Assembly: GCF_020216025.1 (NCBI RefSeq)
Contig: NZ_JAIWNC010000044.1
Span: 26,250-90,249, forward strand
Origin: Jidongwangia harbinensis
GTDB taxonomy: Bacteria; Actinomycetota; Actinomycetes; Mycobacteriales; Micromonosporaceae
Reading direction: 5' to 3'
DNA: 64,000 nucleotides
The notes under the pieces are model-generated. The model ran no database searches. It saw nothing but the letters and a program-made list of their open reading frames with translations, and was not told where the DNA came from. Shown here piece by piece: positions 1 to 8,898 of this stretch. How positions within the stretch are numbered: the stretch's first letter is position 1; each line of letters opens with the position of its first letter. Made by a program: the position numbers and the translations under genes.

Positions 1-551
1 AGCAGCAGGAGCGTGGTGAGCGAGCCGAGCGCCAGGGCGGTGGCGGAACCGGCCAGGATCAGCCGGGTGGTGCCGCTCCGGCCGCCGCCGGAGAGCGCCA
101 GCACCAGGGCCGCGGCGATCAGCCCGCCGACGAACGCCAGGCCGCCGGCCGGCAGCACGGGGAGGGTGAGGCCGAACGCCGCCACGGCGACGATGGCCAG
201 GTGGGCACCGGCGTTGACGGCGATCGTGTCCGGGGACGCCAGCGGGTTGCGGGCCAGCGACTGCAGTGCCGCACCGGCGAAGCCCAGCGCCACGCCGATC
301 GCCAGCGCCGCCGCCAGCCGGGGCAGCCGGGACGCCACCAGGACGCGTACCGCCTCCTGGTCCTCTCCCCCGCCGATCAGCCGCAGCAGATCGATCGCGC
401 CGACCGACGACGTGCCCTGGGTGAGGTGCACCGCGGCCAGCGCGACCAGCAGCGCCAGCCCGCCGGCGAACGCGGCGGCCAGCCGCGGCGGGGACGACCG
501 CGGGGCCCGGGCCGGCGCACGCGCCGGCCCGGACTCCGCGGGTGCGGTCAC
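1..551 (-). CDS. FecCD-family siderophore ABC transporter permease (3' part outside window)
   Basis: Inner-membrane permease of a ferric-siderophore importer. About 183 residues are visible from a GTG at 551; the rest lies beyond position 1. After a proline/arginine-rich cytoplasmic head (residues 1-25) come hydrophobic segments. The diagnostic FecCD stretch follows: ASRLPRLAAALAIG, then LGFAGAALQSLARNPLASPD and NAGAH. Family members are about 330-350 residues, so roughly half is missing. It starts 5 bp after the stop of the upstream binding-protein gene, so the two are translationally close and in one operon with the ATPase. The GTG choice is moderately sure; a TTG overlapping the upstream stop is the alternative. 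Confidence 0.9.
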   Translation of the reverse strand, partial: MTAPAESGPARAPARAPRSSPPRLAAAFAGGLALLVALAAVHLTQGTSSVGAIDLLRLIGGGEDQEAVRVLVASRLPRLAAALAIGVALGFAGAALQSLARNPLASPDTIAVNAGAHLAIVAVAAFGLTLPVLPAGGLAFVGGLIAAALVLALSGGGRSGTTRLILAGSATALALGSLTTLLL

Positions 552-556
552 CTGGC

Positions 557-1546
557 TCAAGCCGTGTACGCCTTGACCATCGCGTCGACGTACTGCTTGC
601 CGGAGAGCGGGCCGCCGAAGGTCCAGATGCCGTCCGGCATCTTGTGCAGCTTCTGCTGCTGGACGAAGGGCAGCGACTTCCAGATCGCGTTGGACGCCAG
701 CCCGTCGGCGAAGACGTCGACGCCGTCCGAGGCGTTGTAGAAGAAGCGGACGTCCTGTGCCTTGAGGACGGTCATCCCCTCGACGTCGGTCTGGCCCAGG
801 CCCCAGGCCGGGTCCGCCTCGCCGGTCCAGGCGTTCTTCAGCCCCAGCTGGGTGCCGATCTCGGAGACCTGCGAGCCCTTGCCGAACATCCGGATGGCGA
901 TCTTGCTGCCGTCCTTCCAGCCGTCGGCGAAGGCGAACTGCTGGCCCGCGGCACCGGCGTCGGCGATCGCCTTCTTGCCCGCCGCGAGCGCCGCGTCGAA
1001 GTCGGCGAGCAGGGCCTGCGCCTCGGTGGTCTTACCGACCGCGGTGGCGATCATGGTGAGGTCGTTGCGCATCCGGCCCAGCTGGTCCTTCGCGTCGGCG
1101 CCCTTGGTGACCAGCACCGGCACGTACTTCTCGATCTGGGTGACCAGGGTCGAGCCGCGTTCCGCCTCCATCACCACGAGGTCCGGCTGCAGCGCCACGA
1201 TGGAGTCCACGCTGGGCTCGCCCCGGGTGCCGACGTCCTTCACGCTGGCGTCCAGCTTCGCGGCGGTCACCCAGGTGCCGTACCCCTTGGGGTCGGCCGC
1301 GCCCACCGGCATGACACCGAGGCCGACCAGCATCTCGATCTCGGCCCACTCGAGGCCGACGACCCGGGTGGCCGGCGCCTTGAGGGACACCGTCTTGCCG
1401 CGGCTGTCCGTGACGCTGACCGGTCCGGCCGGTGCGGACGAGCCGCCGGCCGCGGCCGGCGTGGGGGTTTCTTCGGTGGTGCCACAGGCGCCGAGCAGCA
1501 GCGCGGCGGCCACGGCGACGACAGCGGTCAGAGGGGTACGGATCAT
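557..1546 (-). CDS. Ferric-siderophore substrate-binding lipoprotein (FepB/FecB-like)
   Basis: Extracytoplasmic receptor that captures ferric siderophore and hands it to the FecCD permease. 329 residues. The N-terminus is a lipoprotein signal (hydrophobic run, then LLLGACG lipobox, Cys about residue 20) followed by a Thr/Pro/Ala-rich tether. The body has the periplasmic-binding (peripla_BP_2) pattern: VTDSRGKTVSLKAPATRVVG, then VGLGVMPVGAAD, SVDSIVALQPDLVV, and a C-terminal FFYNASDG. The ATG at 1546 is preceded by a GA-rich ribosome site (AGAAGAG). It lies between the ATPase and the permease in one minus-strand operon. The siderophore type cannot be read from the sequence. Confidence 0.93.
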   Translation of the reverse strand: MIRTPLTAVVAVAAALLLGACGTTEETPTPAAAGGSSAPAGPVSVTDSRGKTVSLKAPATRVVGLEWAEIEMLVGLGVMPVGAADPKGYGTWVTAAKLDASVKDVGTRGEPSVDSIVALQPDLVVMEAERGSTLVTQIEKYVPVLVTKGADAKDQLGRMRNDLTMIATAVGKTTEAQALLADFDAALAAGKKAIADAGAAGQQFAFADGWKDGSKIAIRMFGKGSQVSEIGTQLGLKNAWTGEADPAWGLGQTDVEGMTVLKAQDVRFFYNASDGVDVFADGLASNAIWKSLPFVQQQKLHKMPDGIWTFGGPLSGKQYVDAMVKAYTA

Positions 1547-1578
1547 CGGTTTCTCTTCTGTTCGGGATGGTGAGGGGA

Positions 1579-2412
1579 TCAGGCGGGTACGCGCAGCGAG
1601 TGCCGTCCCACCGGACGCGTGGAGAGCTGCCCGGAGTCCGGGTCGAGGTGCACGTCGATGCGGATGCCGTAGACGTCGCTCAGCGCCTCCGGCGTGAACA
1701 CCCCGGCGGGTGCGCCGTGCGCGCGGACCCGCCCGCGTTGCAGCAGCACCACGTCGTCGGCGACCGCGGCGGCCTGGTTGAGGTCGTGCAGCACCACACC
1801 GACCGCGACGGCGTGCTGGTCGGCCAGGTCGCGCATGAGGTCGAGGATCTCCACCTGGTAGCGGAGGTCGAGGAACGTGGTGGGCTCGTCGAGCAGCAGC
1901 ACCCGGGTGTCCTGCGCCAGGCAGGTGGCCAGCCACACCCGCTGCAGCTCGCCGCCGGAGAGTTCGTCCACCGGCCGGGCGGCCATCGCGGTCACGCCGG
2001 TGACCTCCATGGCATGGGCGACGGCGCGCGGCCCGTCCGGGTCGTCGGCCCGCCACCGGCCGCGGTACGGGTGCCGGCCGTAGCCGACCACGTCGCCGAC
2101 GCTGATCCCGGTCGGCGTCGGCCGGCTCTGCGCGAGCAGCGTGACGTGCCGGGCGAACTCCTTGGCGGACAGGGCCAGCGCGTCGGCGTCGCCGTGCAGC
2201 AGGACCCGGCCGCCGTCCACCGGGTGCAACCGGGCCAGCCCGCGCAGCAGCGTGGACTTGCCGCTGCCGTTGGGACCGACCAGGGCGGTCACCCGGCCGG
2301 GCCGCAACGTGATGCCGGCCGCGTGCACCACGGTCGATCCGTGGTAGCCCAGGGACAGCTCGACGCCGCGCAACCCCTGGTCACGCGCTTGATCATGAGC
2401 TTCACTCGCCAC
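1579..2412 (-). CDS. Siderophore ABC transporter ATPase (FecE/FepC-like)
   Basis: Cytoplasmic ATPase energising the ferric-siderophore importer; first gene of the operon. 277 residues from a GTG at 2412. Walker A is GPNGSGKST (about residues 46-54). The ABC signature is LSGGELQRVWLA, Walker B is VLLLDEPTTFLDL with the catalytic Glu, and the switch His lies in VLHDLN. Length and motif spacing are typical of the FepC family. The iron box begins 6 bp upstream of the start codon, so iron-dependent repression is expected. The gap of 32 bp to the binding-protein gene supports co-transcription. Confidence 0.95.
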   Translation of the reverse strand: MASEAHDQARDQGLRGVELSLGYHGSTVVHAAGITLRPGRVTALVGPNGSGKSTLLRGLARLHPVDGGRVLLHGDADALALSAKEFARHVTLLAQSRPTPTGISVGDVVGYGRHPYRGRWRADDPDGPRAVAHAMEVTGVTAMAARPVDELSGGELQRVWLATCLAQDTRVLLLDEPTTFLDLRYQVEILDLMRDLADQHAVAVGVVLHDLNQAAAVADDVVLLQRGRVRAHGAPAGVFTPEALSDVYGIRIDVHLDPDSGQLSTRPVGRHSLRVPA

Positions 2413-2417
2413 GGGGG

Positions 2418-2436
2418 TTAGGTTAGCCTAAGCAAT
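2418..2436. promoter_or_regulatory. Iron box (DtxR/IdeR/DmdR operator)
   Basis: TTAGGTTAGCCTAAGCAAT matches the palindromic actinobacterial iron-box consensus TTAGGTTAGCCTAACCTAA at 16 of 19 positions, with the left half perfect. It lies immediately upstream of the siderophore ATPase start, where a DtxR-family repressor bound to Fe(II) would block the minus-strand importer operon. Seen: the motif and position. Inferred: the regulator, which is not in this window. Confidence 0.85.
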
Positions 2437-2487
2437 GTCCTTGTCAACTTCGCGCCCACCGGCACCACCGGCCACACGCTCGCTGCA

Positions 2488-2516
2488 TTGACGATCGTCG
2501 ACGTGTTGGGAATACT
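2488..2516 (+). promoter_or_regulatory. Putative sigma-70-type promoter for the GH51 gene
   Basis: TTGACG at 2488-2493 and AATACT at 2511-2516 are separated by 17 bp, facing the arabinofuranosidase gene whose probable TTG start is 46 bp downstream. It resembles a housekeeping promoter; no CebR or Bxl-type box is visible beside it. Confidence 0.5.
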
Positions 2517-2561
2517 CGGCCCCGAGTGTTAACGCTCACATCTCGGTCCGGGAGGCGTTCC

Positions 2562-5084
2562 TTGTCCCGACGCTGCGCCGCGTTCGCGGTCGCTCTGCTC
2601 CTGCCCGCCCTCGGCGCGGCACCGGCGCGGGCGGACGACCCCGGCTACGCCATCACGGTCGCCCCGGCCGCCACCGGCCCGGCGCTCGACCGGTCCCTGT
2701 ACGGGGTGTTCTACGAGGACATCAACGACGCCGCGGACGGCGGGCTCTACGCCGAACTGGTCCGCAACCGGTCCTTCGAGTTCCTGCCGGTGGACAACCC
2801 CGCGTACACCGGGCTGACCGGATGGACGCCGCGCGGCGAGGACGGCGGCGCGGGGGCCGCGTCCACCGTGGACGACGCCGCCCGGCTGAACGACCGGAAC
2901 CGCACCTACCTGCGGCTGGACCTGACCGGCGCGGCCGGCGGCCGGTACGGCGTGACGAACGCCGGCTTCCACACCGGCGTCGCGCTGCGCAAGGGCGCCC
3001 GGTACGACTTCTCGGTCTGGGCCCGCACCGACGCCGCCGCCGGTACGCCGCTGTCGGTGACGCTGCACGACGACGCGGGCACCGCGCTCGCCGTCCCGCT
3101 GGGCGTCACCGTCCGGGGCGACACCTGGCACCGGTACACCGGCACGCTCACCGCCACCGCCACCGCCCGCACCGACGCCGGCCGGCTCTCCGTGCTGGCC
3201 GGTGGCACCGGCACGGTACGGCTCGACATGGTCTCGCTGTTCCCCCGGGCCACGTTCAAGGGCCGGGACAACGGGCTGCGCCGGGACCTGGCCGAGAAGA
3301 TCGCCGCGCTGCGTCCCGGGTTCGTCCGCTTCCCCGGCGGCTGCCTGGTGAACACCGGCAGCCACCATGCCTACGACGCCGCGTCGAACTTCCCGCGGGC
3401 CCGCTCGTACCAGTGGAAGGACACCGTCGGCCCGGTCGAGGAACGCGCCACCAACGCCAACTTCTGGGGCTACAACCAGTCCTACGGCCTCGGCTACTAC
3501 GAGTACTTCCAGTTCGCCGAGGACATCGGCGCGATGCCGCTGCCGGTGGTGCCGGCCCTGGTCACCGGCTGCGGGCAGAACCGCGCCACCGACGACCCCG
3601 CCCTGCTCCAACGGCACATCCAGGACACCCTGGACCTGGTCGAGTTCGCCACCGGACCGGCCACCTCGACCTGGGGCGGTCTGCGCGCCCGGATGGGCCA
3701 CCCGAAGCCGTTCCGCCTGACCCACCTCGCCGTGGGCAACGAGGAGAACCTGCCGGACGAGTACTTCGCCAACTTCCTCCGGTTCCGCGACGCGATCACG
3801 GCCAGATATCCGGGCCTCACGGTGATCGGCAACTCCGGGCCGGACGACCAGGGCGCCACGTTCGACCGGCTGTGGGCACACAACCGCGCCGCCGGGGTGG
3901 CGATGGTCGACGAGCACTACTACAACAGCCCGGCGTGGTTCCTCAGCCACAACGACCGGTACGACTCGTACGACCGCACCGGTCCGAAGGTGTTCCTCGG
4001 CGAGTACGCGTCGCTGGACAACAAGCTGTTCAACTCGCTGGCCGAGGCCGCGTACCTGACCGGGCTGGAACGCAACGCCGACGTGGTCAAGATGGCGTCG
4101 TACGCGCCGCTGCTGGCGAACGTCGACAACGTCCAGTGGCGCCCCGACCTGATCTGGTTCGACAACGACGAGTCCTGGGGCTCCACCAGCTACCAGGTGC
4201 AGAAGCTGTTCATGAACAACGTCGGCGACCGGGTGGTGCCGAGCACCGCCACCGCGCCGGTGATCCCGCCGAAGCCGATCACCGGCGCGATCGGACTGTC
4301 CACCTGGGCCACCGCGGCCACGTACGACGACGTGCGGGTCACCGCGCCGGACGGCACCGTGCTGTTCCGCGACGACTTCACCGGCGGCGCCGGGCAGTGG
4401 ACGCCGGTGGAGAACCGCGGCTCCTGGTCGGTGGTCGACGGCGGGTACGTCCAGTCCGACACCGCCGCGCAGGACACCCTGGTGAAGGCCGGGAACATCA
4501 CCGCCACCGACTACGACCTCACGCTCAAGGCCACCAAGAACGCCGGCGCCGAGGGCTTCCTGGTCGCGTTCGGCGTCCAGGAGTCCGGCGAGCTGTACTG
4601 GTGGAACCTGGGCGGCTGGAACAACACCCAGGGTGCCATCCAGAAGGGCGCCGGCGGCGGCAAGGAGATCGTGCTGGCCAAACCCAACACCATCAACACC
4701 GGTCAGACGTACGACATCAAGATCGAGGTACGCGGCCGCACGGTCAACCTGTACCTGGACGGCGAACTGTGGGGCACCTACACCGACGACCAGGTGACGA
4801 CCCCGTTCGCCCAGGTGGTCACGCAGGACGACGCCACCGGTGACCTCATCGTCAAGGTGGTCAACGCCCAGGAGACCCCGGCCGTGACCACGGTGGACCT
4901 GGGCGGCCGGACGGTCGCCGGGCGCGCCACGATGACCGTGATCAGCGGCGACCCGCAGGAGCAGAACACCCGCTCGGCCGAACCGATCCAACCGGTCACC
5001 AGCACCGTCACCGGCGTCTCGTCGCGGTTCACCCGCACGTTCCCGCCGTACTCCGTCACGTTCCTGCGCATCCGGACCCGCTGA
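2562..5084 (+). CDS. Secreted GH51 alpha-L-arabinofuranosidase
   Basis: Releases terminal arabinose from arabinan or arabinoxylan outside the cell. A TTG start at 2562 is preferred over a GTG at 2526: a GGGAGG ribosome site sits 6 bp upstream and the protein then begins directly with a signal peptide ending near residue 26. The product is 840 residues. A CBM4/9-like module (about 85-235) is followed by the GH51 barrel. The acid/base Glu394 lies in the AVGNEEN motif and the nucleophile Glu481 in FLGEYAS. Residues about 575-760 form a LamG/concanavalin-like sandwich, making this longer than a bare GH51. It is followed after 12 bp by a GH43 gene, so the two probably form an arabinan operon. Confidence 0.92.
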   Translation: MSRRCAAFAVALLLPALGAAPARADDPGYAITVAPAATGPALDRSLYGVFYEDINDAADGGLYAELVRNRSFEFLPVDNPAYTGLTGWTPRGEDGGAGAASTVDDAARLNDRNRTYLRLDLTGAAGGRYGVTNAGFHTGVALRKGARYDFSVWARTDAAAGTPLSVTLHDDAGTALAVPLGVTVRGDTWHRYTGTLTATATARTDAGRLSVLAGGTGTVRLDMVSLFPRATFKGRDNGLRRDLAEKIAALRPGFVRFPGGCLVNTGSHHAYDAASNFPRARSYQWKDTVGPVEERATNANFWGYNQSYGLGYYEYFQFAEDIGAMPLPVVPALVTGCGQNRATDDPALLQRHIQDTLDLVEFATGPATSTWGGLRARMGHPKPFRLTHLAVGNEENLPDEYFANFLRFRDAITARYPGLTVIGNSGPDDQGATFDRLWAHNRAAGVAMVDEHYYNSPAWFLSHNDRYDSYDRTGPKVFLGEYASLDNKLFNSLAEAAYLTGLERNADVVKMASYAPLLANVDNVQWRPDLIWFDNDESWGSTSYQVQKLFMNNVGDRVVPSTATAPVIPPKPITGAIGLSTWATAATYDDVRVTAPDGTVLFRDDFTGGAGQWTPVENRGSWSVVDGGYVQSDTAAQDTLVKAGNITATDYDLTLKATKNAGAEGFLVAFGVQESGELYWWNLGGWNNTQGAIQKGAGGGKEIVLAKPNTINTGQTYDIKIEVRGRTVNLYLDGELWGTYTDDQVTTPFAQVVTQDDATGDLIVKVVNAQETPAVTTVDLGGRTVAGRATMTVISGDPQEQNTRSAEPIQPVTSTVTGVSSRFTRTFPPYSVTFLRIRTR

Positions 5085-5096
5085 GAGGACCCTGCC

Positions 5097-6149
5097 ATGA
5101 GCCTTCCCATCGGCCGGCGCACGCTGCTGGCCGGCGGCCTCGCCGCCGCGGCCGCACCGCTCGCCGCCGTCCCGTCGCCCGCCCGCGCCGCCGCCGTCCC
5201 TCCGCTGATCACCCAGCGCGCCGACCCGTTCATCACCCCGCCGGTCGGCGGCATGTACTACTTCACCGGCTCGGTCCCCGAGTACGACCGGCTGGTGGTC
5301 CGCGGCGCACCCACCATCACCGGCCTCGGCACCGCCGCCGAATCGGTGATCTGGCGCCGCCCCACCTCCGGCCGGATGGGCGGCCACATCTGGGCGCCCG
5401 AACTGCACCGCATCGACGGCCGCTGGTACATCTACTTCGCCGCCGGCGACGCGGGCGAGGTGTTCCGGATCCGGATGTACGTCCTGGAGTCCCCGCACGC
5501 CGACCCGCGCGACCCGGCCGGCTGGACCCTGCGCGGCCAGATCGTCACCGAGTGGGACAGCTTCTCGCTCGACTCCACCACGTTCACCCACCGCGGCCGC
5601 CGGTACCTGGTGTGGGCGCAGAGCGAGCCGGAGATCGCGGTCAACTCCAGCCTGTACATCGCCGAGATGCGCAACGCCTGGACGCTGCGCACCAAGCCGG
5701 CCCGCATCGCCACCCCCACCCGCGACTGGGAGACCCGCGGCTACCGGGTGAACGAGGGCCCGGCCGTGCTGATCCGCAACGGCCGGGTCTTCCTGGCCTT
5801 CTCGGCCAGCGCCACCGACGCCCGCTACTGCCTGGGCCTGCTGACCGCGGACGCCGCCGCCGACCTGCTGAACCCGGCCTCCTGGGTGAAGACGCCCACC
5901 CCGGTGTTCACCACGAACGACCAGACCGGCCAGTACGGCCCCGGCCACAACTCGTTCACCGTCGCCGAGGACGGCGTCACGGACGTGCTCGTCTACCACG
6001 CCCGCGACTACCGTGACATCGTCGGCGACCCGCTCTACGATCCGAACCGCCACACCCGGGTCCAGCGGCTCGACTGGAACCCGGACGGCACACCGAACTT
6101 CGGCGTACCGCACGGCGGAGCCGGCCCGGTGACAGCCACCTCCCGCTGA
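5097..6149 (+). CDS. Secreted GH43-family arabinosidase/arabinanase-like hydrolase
   Basis: Five-bladed beta-propeller glycosidase of clan GH-F, 350 residues. A Tat-type signal (GRRTLLAGG, then an Ala-rich run ending PARA) directs export. The GH43 catalytic triad can be proposed: general-base Asp43 in RADPFI, pKa-modulating Asp in SFSLDSTTF, and acid Glu220 in VNEGPAV. WAPELH near residue 100 is a strong family signature. Located 12 bp after the GH51 gene, it would act on arabinan side chains with it. Exact specificity (arabinofuranosidase or endo-arabinanase) cannot be told from sequence. Confidence 0.88.
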   Translation: MSLPIGRRTLLAGGLAAAAAPLAAVPSPARAAAVPPLITQRADPFITPPVGGMYYFTGSVPEYDRLVVRGAPTITGLGTAAESVIWRRPTSGRMGGHIWAPELHRIDGRWYIYFAAGDAGEVFRIRMYVLESPHADPRDPAGWTLRGQIVTEWDSFSLDSTTFTHRGRRYLVWAQSEPEIAVNSSLYIAEMRNAWTLRTKPARIATPTRDWETRGYRVNEGPAVLIRNGRVFLAFSASATDARYCLGLLTADAAADLLNPASWVKTPTPVFTTNDQTGQYGPGHNSFTVAEDGVTDVLVYHARDYRDIVGDPLYDPNRHTRVQRLDWNPDGTPNFGVPHGGAGPVTATSR

Positions 6150-6171
6150 CGCTGGTGGTTCAGTAGGGGGC

Positions 6172-6969
6172 GTGAGGAGGATCGGGATCGTCCGGATCGC
6201 GCTGGTCGCCGTCCTGGTCGCCGCGCTCGTGCTGGCCGCCGCCTGGCTCGGGCAGCGCCGCCTGATCTACTTCCCGGACCGCACCGCACCGGCCGCCGGC
6301 AGCCCGTTCCGGGACGTCACGCTGCGCACCGAGGACGATCTCGAACTCACCGCGTGGCTGCTCCGGCCCGCCCGCGACGACCGCGGAACCGCCGTCCTGG
6401 TCACCCCCGGCAATGCGGGCCACCGGGCGTACCGCGCGCCGCTCGCCACCGCGCTGGGCGACGCCGGGTTTACCGTGCTGCTGCTGGACTACCGCGGTTA
6501 CGGCGGGAACCCCGGCTTCCCCACCGAGGACGGGCTGGCCCGGGATGCGCGCGCCGCCCGGGCGTACCTCGGTGGCCTGGGCTTCGGCGCCGACCGGCTC
6601 GTCTACTTCGGCGAGAGTCTGGGTGCCGCCGTCGCGGTCGGGCTGGCCGCCGAACACCCGCCGGCGGCGCTGGTGCTGCGGTCGCCGTTCACCGATCTGG
6701 CGGCGACCGGCCGGGCGCACTACCCCTGGCTGCCGGTGGGACTGCTGCTGCGGGACCGGTACCCGGTCGCGGACCGCCTGGCCCGGACCCCGGTGCCCAC
6801 CACGGTCATCTACGGGACCGCGGACACCGTCGTCCCGCCGGCACAGAGCCGGTCCGTCGCGGAGCGCGCCGCCGGGCCGGTGCGCACGGTGGTCCTGCCC
6901 GGCGCGGACCACAACGACCCGTCCCTGACCCACGGCCCCGAGGTGATCGCCGCCGTCACCACCCGGTAG
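6172..6969 (+). CDS. Alpha/beta hydrolase (BEM46/YfhR-like), membrane-anchored
   Basis: 265-residue serine hydrolase from a GTG start. Residues 5-30 form an N-terminal hydrophobic segment, probably a signal anchor. The nucleophile elbow is FGESLGAA (Ser149), the oxyanion region is VTPGNAGH, the acid Asp is in YGTADTVVP, and the His is in GADHND. This arrangement is typical of BEM46-like hydrolases, whose natural substrates are mostly unknown. It starts 22 bp after the GH43 gene and could be read through from it, but nothing in the sequence ties it to sugar metabolism. The ribosome site (AGGGGG) is very close to the start codon. Confidence 0.85.
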   Translation: MRRIGIVRIALVAVLVAALVLAAAWLGQRRLIYFPDRTAPAAGSPFRDVTLRTEDDLELTAWLLRPARDDRGTAVLVTPGNAGHRAYRAPLATALGDAGFTVLLLDYRGYGGNPGFPTEDGLARDARAARAYLGGLGFGADRLVYFGESLGAAVAVGLAAEHPPAALVLRSPFTDLAATGRAHYPWLPVGLLLRDRYPVADRLARTPVPTTVIYGTADTVVPPAQSRSVAERAAGPVRTVVLPGADHNDPSLTHGPEVIAAVTTR

Positions 6970-7056
6970 TCCCCGATCGGCGCGGGGCAGGGCCCGGCCG
7001 GGCGAGGCGGGGCGGGACACTGGTGGGGACAGCACCTCACGGAACGGCGGTGGCTC

Positions 7057-8829
7057 GTGTCCAGGATTCTCTCGCGGCGTGATCTCGACTTTCTGCTGTA
7101 CGAGTGGCTCGGCATCGAGTCGCTCGCCGCGCGGCCCCGGTTCGCCGAGCACTCGCGGGAGACGTTCGACGCGTTTCTCGACGTGTCGGCGCAGATCGCG
7201 GAGCGCGAGTTCGCCACGCACAACCGTCTCGCCGACACCGAGGAGCCGCGGTTCGACGGCGACCGGGTGCAGATGATTCCGGAGGTCGCCAAGGCCCTGG
7301 CCGCCTTCCACGGCACCGGGCTGCTGGCCGGCGCGATGGACGAGGCCGTCGGCGGGCTGCAACTGCCGCACACCGTGCACCGGGCCTGCTTCGCGTGGTT
7401 GCAGGCGGCGAACATCGCGACCTCGTCGTACCCGCTGCTCACCATGGCGAACGCCAACCTGTTGCTGGCGCACGCCAGGCCGGAGCAGGTGGCGGCGTTC
7501 GTGCCGCCGATGCTGGACGGGCGGTTCACCGGCACGATGTGCCTGTCCGAGCCGCAGGCCGGTTCGTCGCTGGCCGACGTGACCACCCGCGCGGTGCCGG
7601 ACGGCGACGGCACGTACCGCGTACACGGCAACAAGATGTGGATCTCCGGCGGCGATCACGAGCTGAGCGAGACGATTGTGCATCTGGTGCTGGCCCGGGT
7701 GCCGGGTGCGCCGGCCGGGGTCAAGGGCCTGTCGCTGTTCGTCGTGCCGAAGCACCTGCTCGGGCCGGACGGGCGGCCCGCCGAGCGCAACGACGTCACG
7801 CTGGTCGGGCTCAATCACAAGATGGGCTACCGGGGTACGACCAACGCGGTGCTGTCGTTCGGCGACGGCACCCGCATGCCGCTCGGGAAGCCGGGCGCGG
7901 TGGGGTACCTGGTCGGCGCGGAGGGCGACGGGCTGGCGTACATGTTCCACATGATGAACGAGGCGCGGATCGGGGTGGGCGCCGGCGCGGTGGCGCTCGG
8001 GTACACCGGATATCTGCACGCGCTCGGGTACGCGCGGGAGCGGCTGCAGGGCCGGCCGGTCGCGGACAAGAACCCGGTCGCGCCGCCGGTGCCGATCGTG
8101 CGGCATCCGGACGTGCGGCGGATGCTGCTGGCGTCGAAGTCGTACGTCGAGGGTGGCCTGGCCCTGGTGTTGTACGCGGCGCGGCTGCTGGACGAGAAGG
8201 AGACCGGGGACGCCGCCGACGCCGCGCTGCTGCTGGACGTGCTCACGCCGGTGGTCAAGGCGTGGCCGTCGCAGTGGTGCCTGAAGGCCAACGACTTCGC
8301 GATCCAGGTGCACGGCGGCTACGGGTACACCCGGGAGTACCCGGTGGAGCAGTTCTACCGGGACAACCGGCTCAACCCGATCCACGAGGGCACCGACGGC
8401 ATCCAGGCGCTGGACCTGCTCGGGCGCAAGGTGACCATGCGCGACGGCGCGGGGCTGGACCTGCTGGTGCGTACCATCCGGAACACCGTCGCCCGTACCC
8501 CGGCGGATCTGGCCTGGATGGCCGAGCGGCTGGAGGCCGCGTGCGCGCGTCTGCACGCGGTCACCGCGGCGCTGTGGTCCGGCCGGGACCCGGCGGCGGC
8601 CCTGGCGAACGCCTCCTCCTATCTGGACGCCACCGGGCATGTGGTGATCGCCTGGATGTGGCTGGAACAGGCGATCGTGGCGGCCGGGCGGACCGGCGAG
8701 TTCTACGACGGCAAGCGGCTGGCGGCGCGGTACTTCTTCACCCACGAGCTGCCCCGCACGCAGGTCTGGTTCGATCTGCTGGAGAGCGGGGACACGCTGC
8801 TGGTCGACCTGGACGACCGCTGTCTGTAG
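7057..8829 (+). CDS. Acyl-CoA dehydrogenase, large (DmdC/FadE5-type)
   Basis: FAD-dependent desaturation of an acyl-CoA thioester, probably in fatty-acid beta-oxidation. At 590 residues it belongs to the long subgroup carrying an extra C-terminal domain, unlike the roughly 380-residue classical enzymes. Visible signatures are GTMCLSEPQAGSSLADV and KMWISGGDHE (FAD/substrate pocket) and a C-terminal QVHGGYGYTREYPVEQFYRD. HEGTDGIQALDLLGRK follows, where the catalytic base lies in relatives. GTG start at 7057. No electron-transfer flavoprotein or other beta-oxidation gene is adjacent, so the substrate is open. Confidence 0.92.
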   Translation: MSRILSRRDLDFLLYEWLGIESLAARPRFAEHSRETFDAFLDVSAQIAEREFATHNRLADTEEPRFDGDRVQMIPEVAKALAAFHGTGLLAGAMDEAVGGLQLPHTVHRACFAWLQAANIATSSYPLLTMANANLLLAHARPEQVAAFVPPMLDGRFTGTMCLSEPQAGSSLADVTTRAVPDGDGTYRVHGNKMWISGGDHELSETIVHLVLARVPGAPAGVKGLSLFVVPKHLLGPDGRPAERNDVTLVGLNHKMGYRGTTNAVLSFGDGTRMPLGKPGAVGYLVGAEGDGLAYMFHMMNEARIGVGAGAVALGYTGYLHALGYARERLQGRPVADKNPVAPPVPIVRHPDVRRMLLASKSYVEGGLALVLYAARLLDEKETGDAADAALLLDVLTPVVKAWPSQWCLKANDFAIQVHGGYGYTREYPVEQFYRDNRLNPIHEGTDGIQALDLLGRKVTMRDGAGLDLLVRTIRNTVARTPADLAWMAERLEAACARLHAVTAALWSGRDPAAALANASSYLDATGHVVIAWMWLEQAIVAAGRTGEFYDGKRLAARYFFTHELPRTQVWFDLLESGDTLLVDLDDRCL

Positions 8830-8898
8830 CGCACCCGCAACCGAGCGGGACCCGAACACGCCGGGGACCGGCAACCGACGCGACCGATCCTTCCGGGC

